This document shows, in pieces, positions 27,347 through 34,621 of a stretch of 64,000 nucleotides of DNA. How positions within the stretch are numbered: position 1 is the first letter of the stretch; every line of letters begins with the position of its first letter. This stretch comes from DATMNR01 sp963702765 (GTDB lineage Bacteria > Chloroflexota > Ktedonobacteria > Ktedonobacterales > Ktedonobacteraceae). The position numbers were made by a program, and so were the translations under genes. The stretch spans positions 1 through 64,000 of the forward strand of contig CAVPEB010000071.1 of the NCBI GenBank assembly GCA_963702765.1, in the 5' to 3' direction. The notes beneath the pieces are model-generated. The model was given only the letters and a program-made list of their open reading frames with translations. It made no database searches and was not told the origin of the DNA.

Positions 27347-27809
27347 TTACCCCCGTAATGTCGCAATCAGTCGTTTGGGTTTGAGCACAAGGTCAATTGC
27401 ATCAACTGGCCCAAGCGCCAGCACATCGGCAGCCTGTAGTGCATCAATCGCTACTCCCTCTCCAGCAAGAATTGCAACGCCGATAGCAGCTACACGTAGC
27501 ATAGCGACATCGTTCCTGCCATTGCCGAAGGCAATCACACCTGCGGGTCCTAAGTTGCTCCACAAATCGCAATTTCTCCTCTCCAGTCGCAATTATATGG
27601 AGGGGAAACCCAAACGTACGTTCAAGCTCCGCAATGTTGCCATGGGTACCGGCTGTCAACGCATGCAGAGAAAGATGCTCTGCTAACATGTGTAAACGAT
27701 CAACTACCCCTGGGATTGGTATTCCGTCCACGGCAAGCGTACCATTCACATCAAACACTGCATGTTGCAATTCAATAATCCCACGCTGGGGAATGTCTAT
27801 GCAAATCAT
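27347..27809 (-). pseudogene. HAD-family hydrolase (soluble P-type ATPase-like), single-base frameshift
   Basis: Start ATG at 27809 has GGAGAGG upstream. HAD motif I is FDVNGTLAVDG and motif III/IV is FGNGRNDVAML, as in soluble P-type-ATPase-like phosphatases. The frame changes within EQL-GPAGVIAFGNG: one extra A near 27556 (CTTAGGACCC) separates the two halves. Restoring it gives a continuous protein of about 153 aa. Either a recent inactivation or a base error. Confidence 0.75.
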
Positions 27810-27938
27810 AAAAACCTCTCCAATCTTTGAATATCGTACATCTTCTGTCATGTTTTAGTCTGCACTGAATGGAGATACCGTATCTAGTGTACCACTCCAC
27901 CCATTGCTGGCATGGCTGACAGCAGGCTCCTAACGAAC

Positions 27939-27968
27939 TTGCACTTTCGGTAAAAAAGTGTCTATACT
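27939..27968 (+). promoter_or_regulatory. Promoter of riboswitch 2
   Basis: TTGCAC (27939-27944), 18-bp spacer, TATACT (27963-27968), placing the transcript start about 20-25 bases ahead of the second fluoride aptamer. Confidence 0.5.
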
Positions 27969-27997
27969 CTTGACAGAGAAACGTAGAATACCTTTCT

Positions 27998-28042
27998 GGC
28001 GATGAAGCTCGCCTATCGCCTTGTGCTGATAGCTTCTAGCAA
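27998..28042 (+). promoter_or_regulatory. Fluoride riboswitch (crcB motif), copy 2
   Basis: GGCGATGAAGCTCGCC (27998-28013) followed by a short middle hairpin and GCTGATAGCTTCTAG (28025-28039). GAAGCT pairs with AGCTTC, and the invariant GAUG and UGAU elements are intact, so this matches the crcB consensus better than copy 1. The two copies share the pseudoknot-forming strands but differ in the middle loop. Confidence 0.88.
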
Positions 28043-28080
28043 CCGATCTCTGAGTGAATTGGCTGTTAGATGCTTTTTTT
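28031..28080 (+). terminator. Riboswitch 2 terminator
   Basis: AGCTTCTAGCAACC (28031-28044) can pair, with a few mismatches or wobbles, with GGCTGTTAGATGCT (28061-28074), followed by T7. The 5' arm overlaps the aptamer. Confidence 0.75.
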
Positions 28081-28164
28081 ATCCTGAGCTTCATAATATA
28101 AATCTCTCTTTTTCAAGAGTTCTCACATACTGTGAAGGTACACATACAAAAAACAGGTGAGCTT

Positions 28165-28923
28165 ATGCAGGAAGAACCTATCAAAGAACAGCGATCACGG
28201 GACAGCGATTCCTTACGTACAGCATGCGGGCACGAAGGGTGTCCTGTCTGCACAGTTGTACTCGAGCATATAGAACGCTCGATAGACAACTGGGAATACG
28301 ATGGCTTTAGCGATGTTGCACATCGTTATGAGCTCATCAATTCACGCGGTTTCTGTCCCTTGCACACGTGGCAATTGGCGCAGCGCAGTAACGCTTTCAG
28401 ACTGGGTTTGATCTACAATGAAATTCTGACTGATGTAGAGCAAAAGCTTGAAAACGATTTCCAAAGAATTGTTACAGCCAACGACTCTGTCACGAAGCGC
28501 GAGCCAGTACTCAAGAGGTGGCAAAGAAAATGGTTTCATCGGGGAGATGAGGCTCCTAATACGGTGAATCCGAGGTTCGACGGCTGTCCTTTCTGCCGCA
28601 CTCGCTCGAATGTTGAACAACGTGTTGTTTCGACGCTTGTGCAGCAATTGCGATCTGAAGAGATGCGACAACTGCTATCCCAGTCTACAGGGCTGTGTCT
28701 GGTGCATTTGGACCAGGCAAGACATGAGGCAGAAGTAGCAGAACCATCGGTTTCACGTCACATACTTGCATGCCAACTTAATTGCACCAGGCAGGCGCTG
28801 GAAGAGTTACGCGAACTCGTGCGTAAACATGATTATCGTTTCAGTGATGAGCCGCAAGGCAACGAGATGACATCCTGGAGGCGCGGCGCTGAGTTATGTG
28901 CAGGCAATGCTGGTGTTCGATGA
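28165..28923 (+). CDS. DUF6062-like Cys/His protein, fluoride-riboswitch controlled
   Basis: A 252-aa soluble protein. It contains two similar halves, each with CPxC (GCPVC; GCPFC) and later GxC-x2-H (GFCPLH; GLCLVH), a repeated pattern suggesting two metal- or redox-type sites, as in the DUF6062 family of unknown function. AGGTGA precedes the ATG at 28165. It lies 85 bp after the riboswitch 2 terminator with no other promoter obvious, so its expression is predicted to rise with fluoride. The C-terminus is short of recognisable features. Confidence 0.7.
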   Translation: MQEEPIKEQRSRDSDSLRTACGHEGCPVCTVVLEHIERSIDNWEYDGFSDVAHRYELINSRGFCPLHTWQLAQRSNAFRLGLIYNEILTDVEQKLENDFQRIVTANDSVTKREPVLKRWQRKWFHRGDEAPNTVNPRFDGCPFCRTRSNVEQRVVSTLVQQLRSEEMRQLLSQSTGLCLVHLDQARHEAEVAEPSVSRHILACQLNCTRQALEELRELVRKHDYRFSDEPQGNEMTSWRRGAELCAGNAGVR

Positions 28924-28966
28924 AACCATTGATAGGGCAAGCTCAGATAACCAAAGTTACGTATGC

Positions 28967-30443
28967 GGGTGCGTTTCATTATTTTGCACAAAGCTCTGCT
29001 GTAGCACCAGTGGAGGAAGGAGGCCGTCGGAGAAAGGATTTGTGCCAGGAGTAGCCAGAGCCAGGACGAGCCGTTGAGTGCTTCTGGAGAGCCTGTGCCG
29101 TCGTAGTGGAAGCTGCACCATCAGAGGGATGAGACAGCCGATAGACCCGTACTCCCCACACGACGAGGAACCACGAGGCGTGTTCTAGCCGTTGCTGGCT
29201 CTTTGCTTGCCGACGCTGGGTACGCAACGTGTGCCGATGTGTTTGCGCGGCCTCCCAGGTCTGCTTCCACTCGCGATTGCAGACCGCATTACGCAGCACC
29301 AGCATAGGATTGACGTTGTGCCGACGGAAGCCGCATGCCTGCCCCTTTGAGACGTACTTCGACGACGAGTTTGTTCGCACTTTCCACGCTGCCTGAGCCA
29401 ATGGGCCAGCCCGCTTCCTGGTACGTTGGATACTGCATATGCGCTTCCCGCTTCTGTAAGTAGGTCAATTTCTCCTGCATGAGTGGGCTGGGATAGTGCG
29501 CTGCCAACCACCTCAGGTGTCGGAGCACCCGTGTTGGTCCCTGGTGCTTGAGCCGATGCAGCACACCTTGAAACCAACGCGCAGGCAATCTGCCTCTTGC
29601 TGCCTGCACCGCCTGCCCGATGTCGTTGATATACTCGGCGGCATGCGCAAAATCCAGGATGCGCACCGCATCCGCTCGGTGATAGTCCGCCAGTCCTTGC
29701 AGCCACTCCGCTCCATCTTGCACCGCACACACCTCGCTGGCTCGTTCCAGTCCCCGCCGATGTGTCTCGAGCAGCGTTGCGTGCTCAAAACTCGCGACAT
29801 CACCCAGACGCGAGCAGTACGAGAGCTGCTGCGTGCAGACTTCCCCCCGCCGATTGCGCGTCACCTCCCCGATCGCCAGTGTCTTGACGCGCGGCCCACT
29901 CGCCTCCGACCAGATGCACCATCGCTCCATCCCCACTGAGCGCTTGCTTGTCTGCTCCCGCAGCCGCCTGGGGCGCGTCCTGCTTGAGACGCTCCACCTC
30001 GGCCTCCCATACCGCAAGCGCTGCCTGCCCTGTACATGCGCGTCAGCTCGACCGCTTCCCCTCCGGTGGTTTGGAGATAGCGCGTCTGTTTCCCTCGCGC
30101 CCACAGTGGCTTGCCGCACGTCGCACACTTCGGTCTCTCCTCCTCTGGCAGCTCACTCCACTGGTCGCTCTCCCCCATCTGCACCACATCTTCGATCAGT
30201 TGTGCCCGCACCTGGTTGATCTGTTCATCGATCGCTGCTTCGATCTCGGCCCACGTTGCTTTGGGGTGCTCTTTCCTCCATTGGCTGATCCCCAACATAT
30301 CTCGCAGTCCTGCGCTCACCTGTTCTATCTGTTCACTTCGCTGTCGTTTGTCTTTCTTCGCTTTCATGCTCTGACCACTCTTCTGCTTTTTCCCTGTAGT
30401 TTACCACCTCCTTGCTTCGTGCAAAATAATGAAACACACCCTA
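28967..30443 (-). mobile_element. ISKra4-family insertion sequence with defined ends
   Basis: Exact ends: 23-bp terminal inverted repeats starting GGGTGCGTTTCATTATTTTG at 28967 and, on the other strand, GGGTGTGTTTCATTATTTTG from 30443, with one mismatch. The 9-bp target duplication TACGTATGC is found at 28958-28966 and 30444-30452. Length is 1477 bp. The intact duplication implies recent insertion even though the transposase is broken. Confidence 0.9.
28979..30367 (-). pseudogene. ISKra4-family transposase, frameshifted
   Basis: Start at 30367 (MKAKKDKRQRSEQIEQ). The N-terminal part with a CATCGKPLWARG zinc knuckle is followed by a frame change near 29990, a central catalytic block in another frame (DGAMVHLVGGEW, VCAVQDGAEWLQG, ADAVRILDFAHAAEYI, GWPIGSGSVESANKLV), and a C-terminal block in a third frame (GFRRHNVNPMLVLRNAVCN). 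At least two frameshifts; inactive unless supplied in trans. Confidence 0.88.
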
Positions 30444-30580
30444 CGTATGCATCACCATTTACAAGGATGACACACTGTGTTACACTTCGACTAAGGTTGA
30501 AGACCTGCCATACAGTTGGTTATTGCATTACAATGAGTAGCCCTGTTGGAGGGATGGTTTTAAAGAAGGAGGGAACTTCT

Positions 30581-31024
30581 ATGGCTGGCTGGGAACAAGA
30601 ACTGGCCGGACTGCTACGTGAGCTAGGGGTCACGCAAGAAGAACCCAAAACGCTCCCCCAATTCTCGAACAAGCTCATGCGTAGCGATGTCAAACGACGC
30701 GAACAGAACACGGATGCATTCTTCGTGGGTGATATAAATGAGATCGAAGCTGAAGACGAGGAAGTCTGGATGTCTGATCTCACTGCGATGCGTCGCGAAA
30801 TCAATTCAATCGTACGTCAGGTGATCCATTTAATGCAACGTGGAGATCTTGATCCTTCCCTCAAAGAGGATGTCATGGTAGTTTTGCGCGCATTACGCCG
30901 GCGTTCTGCCGTGACTCAACAAGCTGCTACCAGCGATGAAGCCTATTTAGAATCTGCTGCGGCAATGCTGCATTTTTGCCGTCTCGTACTGCGGTTGAGC
31001 GAGACTGCCATTGACGATATGTAA
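30581..31024 (+). CDS. Hypothetical helical protein
   Basis: A 147-aa soluble protein with an excellent AAGGAGG ribosome binding site before the ATG at 30581. A very long upstream frame extends back through the IS element and is not real. The protein is helical and acidic in the middle (EIEAEDEEVW), with no signal peptide or membrane helix. Not recognised. A good intrinsic terminator follows at 31107. Confidence 0.65.
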   Translation: MAGWEQELAGLLRELGVTQEEPKTLPQFSNKLMRSDVKRREQNTDAFFVGDINEIEAEDEEVWMSDLTAMRREINSIVRQVIHLMQRGDLDPSLKEDVMVVLRALRRRSAVTQQAATSDEAYLESAAAMLHFCRLVLRLSETAIDDM

Positions 31025-31106
31025 TTCCGTACCTTATTTCACCTTGACATATAATCACACAAACTGACATACTGATATGTGAGTCCTGGGAAGTATGTAA
31101 GTATGA

Positions 31107-31130
31107 GGGCGCACTTTGCGCCCTTTCTCT
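31107..31130 (+). terminator. Intrinsic terminator
   Basis: GGGCGCA (31107-31113), CTT loop, TGCGCCC (31117-31123) followed by TTTCTCTTT. Ends the hypothetical gene at 31024. Confidence 0.7.
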
Positions 31131-31277
31131 TTGCGCCCTAGCATCAAGCATTGATCAGACAGGCATTTTTCGCGCAATTGCTGAATGGATGGCCACATTT
31201 CTTCAGGCAATGACGGAGCGAAGCTTAAAATGGGAAGAGAGCGACTTGTAAGCAGAACAAAGGAGGCACGTATCTAA

Positions 31278-32072
31278 ATGAGCGTAGATACTCAAGTGAG
31301 AGAAGTAGTACAAGAGAGCCGAGAATGGGTTGAAGACCAGATTGATGAGTTGATTAAGCAAGTTCAACAGCTACAAAAGCGATCACGGAAACAGGTGAAA
31401 CTCCTAAAGAAGCAATCGCGGAAATTGCGTAAGTCCTTACGACGTGAGGCGAGGAAACGCCGTCTATACTGGACTATGTTTCGCGCGTTATTACTCAACA
31501 CGAGTAAGTATCTACAGAATCAAGGGGGGAATCTGAAAGACGGCCTTGTAGAGCGTGGAGGACAAGTCACTCAAAATGTAGTTGAATTTAGTGGAAAAAC
31601 CACCCATGATCTGGCTGATCGTAGCGGAGAATTTACGCAGGTAGTGGCCAAACAAGGACAAAGACTACTGGAGCCAGTGCGTCGTCGTGACCGAACCTTC
31701 TGGTCAATACTTGGATTTAGCGTTGGACTGGTAGCAGCCGCGACTATCACGTATCAATTGATACGAAGACGAGCGTCCCAGCAAGAAATTGAGGGGGATG
31801 AGCAGATCGAACTGCCATCGAGCAATTCCTGGAATGGTTCCGTGGGTCGACCAATCGGTGAAATAAGCTATCTTGATCAGGGAGGAGCATCTATTGCCAC
31901 CCTGGAAATCGTCGACATAGACACAATTGAACAACCCGCCGATGCTGCATTTGTGGGTGTGAAAAGCTCAAAACTTTACTATCCTGTAGATACAGAGCTG
32001 GAGCAAAAAGACCTGGTGTATTTTCCTTCTGAGGAAGAGGCCAAAGCTCAGGGATTTACAGCGGCACAGTAG
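31278..32072 (+). CDS. Coiled-coil membrane protein with Ada-like C-terminal segment
   Basis: A 264-aa protein. Residues 1-65 form a very basic coiled coil, residues about 75-145 an apolipophorin-like amphipathic region, and one membrane helix follows near 150-168 (FWSILGFSVGLVAAATITY). The C-terminal 40 residues (FVGVKSSKLYYPVDTELEQKD and on, to EEEAKAQGF) resemble the small Ada-type metal-binding fold but lack its cysteines. Function is unknown. AAAGGAGG precedes the start. It ends 30 bp before a palindromic repeat. Confidence 0.65.
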   Translation: MSVDTQVREVVQESREWVEDQIDELIKQVQQLQKRSRKQVKLLKKQSRKLRKSLRREARKRRLYWTMFRALLLNTSKYLQNQGGNLKDGLVERGGQVTQNVVEFSGKTTHDLADRSGEFTQVVAKQGQRLLEPVRRRDRTFWSILGFSVGLVAAATITYQLIRRRASQQEIEGDEQIELPSSNSWNGSVGRPIGEISYLDQGGASIATLEIVDIDTIEQPADAAFVGVKSSKLYYPVDTELEQKDLVYFPSEEEAKAQGFTAAQ

Positions 32073-32103
32073 AGCGTAAGACGCATTGATTTATGCATCA
32101 AAT

Positions 32104-32220
32104 GTAGGGACACCCCTCGCGGGTGTCCTCTTTCCTCTTGTACAGGACACCCTTATAGGATACCTATACAAGACAACCGTACGGGACCCGTACAGGACAC
32201 CCGCGCGGGGTGTCCCTACA
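32104..32220. repeat. GTAGGGACACC-type palindromic repeat
   Basis: Ends are inverted: GTAGGGACACCCC at 32104 and GGGGTGTCCCTAC at 32207-32219. Internal GGGTGTCC / GGACACCC units and a GTACAGGACAC copy repeat within the element. It lies between two converging genes and supplies the stop codon of the minus-strand one. Confidence 0.8.
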
Positions 32221-32641
32221 TCTCTTCTGAACCCTCATTCACAATGCCACGTTTAATTAAGTACTGTAGAAATTCCAGGCGCTGTTGCGTTGACGGAGAA
32301 GTCTGAACACCGGTTGGAGTTTCATCCACAGGCATAGTGGACTTTTTGATTGGCTCTTCATCTCCCGAAGAACCCGGTGGAAGCGTTTCAGGTAACTCGT
32401 TTTTTGCTGTTACGTCTGTTTGGACAACACGTTCAGGCCATTCCTGAATAGTTGAGAGGCGCGGAGCGATGCCGGTTTGAGACACAATGCCATCATTTAT
32501 TGACTTTGACAATGTCTCCTGGGCGGATCCAGTGTTAATGGAACTGGAATACGGAGCATACTCGATCTGTGTTGACTTTTTCCAGGGCCACCACGCGAAC
32601 ATTTTGTGTAACCAGTTCGTAATTGCCTGCGTGAGTTTCAT
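32216..32641 (-). CDS. Hypothetical protein ending in a repeat
   Basis: A 141-aa protein, hydrophilic and largely disordered apart from an aromatic amphipathic N-terminus (NWLHKMFAWWPWKK) and a helical C-terminus (QQRLEFLQYLIKRGIV). Not recognised. The terminal Met-stop comes from the ATGTAGGG border of the palindromic repeat, so the natural C-terminus may have been altered by its insertion. Confidence 0.55.
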   Translation of the reverse strand: MKLTQAITNWLHKMFAWWPWKKSTQIEYAPYSSSINTGSAQETLSKSINDGIVSQTGIAPRLSTIQEWPERVVQTDVTAKNELPETLPPGSSGDEEPIKKSTMPVDETPTGVQTSPSTQQRLEFLQYLIKRGIVNEGSEEM

Positions 32642-33055
32642 GTTGTTGCCCTCAATGTACTAGCAATCATGCACTACGGCTGTCCAGGTGACAAAATAAG
32701 ATGACGACTAAGCCTATGCTGTTGTTTCTCTGCCCCAGAAAAAGTGTGTTTTACAATCCCGATCTAAAGATCACATTGGGCATCAATTACGTTTTTCCAC
32801 ACTATTCTCAGCATTCATGAACAACGATGACTAATATAGAAACATGGTAGCACAAGCCGCAAGATGTAGTCAAACTCTCTTGCAATTTTATTTTTCTCGT
32901 GCCATAATCAAGTGGGTACTTTCTGTAACCCCACTGGTGTATCGAGCCAGTGTACACTTAGCCAGAGATAATGCGTACTCAATCTTGTAGATCTAAATCT
33001 AGCTCTTTCAATTGATTGTGACTCTTGTAACATTATAGAAAGGCAGGTGTCGATT
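32642..33055. other. Intergenic region, divergent promoters
   Basis: About 410 bp between divergently read genes. No gene supported. TTGATT/TAACATTAT-like boxes lie upstream of the zinc-ribbon gene (about 33012-33040). No repeat or RNA recognised. Confidence 0.35.
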
Positions 33056-33262
33056 ATGCAGGAAGACGTCCTTGGGACCCGACTTACCGCCATCTCGGAA
33101 ACGTACGTCAGTTGTGCGAGATGTAACAAAACAACTCGTTTGAGAGACGCTCGTGTCATACAGAGCGATGTGCTTTCTGATACGAATTCCGAGTTCGAAT
33201 ACCTTTGCCCGGAATGCCAGAAGGCACTGGCGAATGGAGAGAAGGATCTGACTATAAGCTAA
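33056..33262 (+). CDS. Small zinc-ribbon protein
   Basis: A 68-aa protein with two CxxC knuckles, CARC and CPEC, about 30 residues apart, the spacing of a zinc ribbon. AAAGGCAGG lies upstream of the ATG at 33056; an in-frame GTG at 33047 is less well placed. It may bind nucleic acid or act as a small regulator. An imperfect hairpin with a T-rich tail (33288-33352) follows. Confidence 0.65.
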   Translation: MQEDVLGTRLTAISETYVSCARCNKTTRLRDARVIQSDVLSDTNSEFEYLCPECQKALANGEKDLTIS

Positions 33263-33287
33263 CCCTGTATATCTAGTTGAAAATAGT

Positions 33288-33352
33288 CATGGCAAGAGGC
33301 AAGAGGCAGTAAGTTTACTTTGTGCTTTGCGCCTTTTGCCTTTTTCTTTTAC
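33288..33352 (+). terminator. Probable terminator
   Basis: GGCAAGAGGC repeats at 33291-33312 face GCGCCTTTTGCC at 33335-33346, followed by TTTTTCTTTT. Imperfect stem. Confidence 0.4.
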
Positions 33353-33389
33353 AATATGCCTTGATTCAATCGATTTGAGGTAACACACT

Positions 33390-33821
33390 ATGCGCATGCG
33401 CTATCGCCTTGTGGCCTATCGTTACAGTGATGGGTCACACCAGCAAATGGAGCGTCATTATCGTCAACTGTTGCAAGACGCATTACGGCAAAGCCAACAG
33501 TCGATACTCCAACATTCAGTCACATGGCGACCTCTCGCCGATATCCATGAATCGTTAGAAATTATGACGGTGAAAATTGAACTTGCGGGTATGAAAGAAG
33601 AGGAAATCGACGTAACACTTTATGAAGATGCTCTGATAGTTAGCGGTGAAAGGCATGATGATCACGAACATGGTGCGAATTTGTACTATCATGAAGCGCA
33701 AATTCGCTATGGACCATTTCGTGTTGAGGTCTATATACCCGCTTCAATAGATCGAGAAGCTGTAAAGGCACGCTATGAGGATGGCTTCTTGTGGATTGAT
33801 TTACCCAAGTTGCCCGTGTAA
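33390..33821 (+). CDS. Small heat-shock protein (Hsp20/alpha-crystallin)
   Basis: A 143-aa holdase chaperone. The alpha-crystallin domain spans residues about 50-140 (ADIHESLEIMTVKIELAGMKEEEIDVTL ... FLWIDLPK). It lacks the usual C-terminal IxI extension; LPKLPV may substitute. GAGGTAA precedes the start. It lies 90 bp before the Lon gene, and the pair suggests a protein quality-control unit, though no heat-shock operator was identified. Confidence 0.88.
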   Translation: MRMRYRLVAYRYSDGSHQQMERHYRQLLQDALRQSQQSILQHSVTWRPLADIHESLEIMTVKIELAGMKEEEIDVTLYEDALIVSGERHDDHEHGANLYYHEAQIRYGPFRVEVYIPASIDREAVKARYEDGFLWIDLPKLPV

Positions 33822-33910
33822 GAAACTTATATAGGAACTCCTCTCGATACATCGAAGGATTACACATAAAATACTGTATTGGAAACAGTGAAATCTATTG
33901 AGAAGGTTGT

Positions 33911-34621
33911 ATGAAAAAAGATCAAACCAATTCAAAACCGCGGAATAAGAAAAATCTGGGAGAGATAGAGACGACTGTTATCCCTGACGAAAAGGATGTC
34001 CAGGATGATGGTGAGCAGAAGGTGGAAAACACTCCTGTAGATGAGAATATTGAACAAAATTCTCTTTCAGAAACTCTTGCTGATGTAGAACAAGAGACAA
34101 ATCACAGTCAAAATAGCGATGAAGAGCCATTAAGCATTCCAGATGAATTACCAATTTTGCCTCTTAAAGATACGGTTATCTATCCCTTTGCAGTTCAACC
34201 GCTTGGTGTAGGCCAGGAGCGTTCTATCCATTTGATTGACGAGGTCATGCGTGGAAATCGCCTGGTCGTTCTCGTTGCTCAGAAGTCTGCAGATATAGAG
34301 CAGGCCGGACCAGAAGACATATTCAAAATTGGCACTGTCTCGCGTATTGCGCGCATGATACGAATGCCAGATGGCACTATTCAGATTATCGTCCAGGGCC
34401 TTGAGCGAGTCGAAATTGGCGAATTCACTCAGGAAAAACCCTATCTTGTCGCACGTGTCTCTCTCAAGCCGGATATTCAAGAAGAAGACGACGAAACCGA
34501 GGCCATGAAACGCAATGTGGTTGGCTACTTTCAGCGACTTGTCGCGCTTGTGCAGAATGTACCCGAAGGGGTAGCTGCTGCTGCACTCAATCTAAAGAAG
34601 CACGCCAGGTCGTGTATGTGA
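33911..34621 (+). CDS. lon: Lon protease, N-terminal part (before frameshift)
   Basis: 236 aa: an acidic disordered leader of about 80 residues, then the Lon substrate-binding (LAN) domain (LPILPLKDTVIYPFAVQPLGVG ... VQGLERVEI). The frame ends KKHARSCM at 34621. The natural continuation NLKEARQVVYVIATFIQ is found if one base is gained at about 34598 (CTAAAGAAG), which shows a one-base deletion in a longer lon gene. GAGAAGG precedes the start. Confidence 0.85.
   Translation: MKKDQTNSKPRNKKNLGEIETTVIPDEKDVQDDGEQKVENTPVDENIEQNSLSETLADVEQETNHSQNSDEEPLSIPDELPILPLKDTVIYPFAVQPLGVGQERSIHLIDEVMRGNRLVVLVAQKSADIEQAGPEDIFKIGTVSRIARMIRMPDGTIQIIVQGLERVEIGEFTQEKPYLVARVSLKPDIQEEDDETEAMKRNVVGYFQRLVALVQNVPEGVAAAALNLKKHARSCM

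Noticed and set aside
29948..31024. A 358-codon plus-strand frame through the ISKra4 element into the gene at 30581
   Set aside because: It crosses the IS right end and target duplication and runs antisense to the transposase; only the part from 30581, with its own AAGGAGG, is plausible.
34590..34621. Programmed -1 frameshift in lon
   Set aside because: No standard X-XXY-YYZ slippery heptamer and no clear downstream stem or pseudoknot; a base deletion is simpler.
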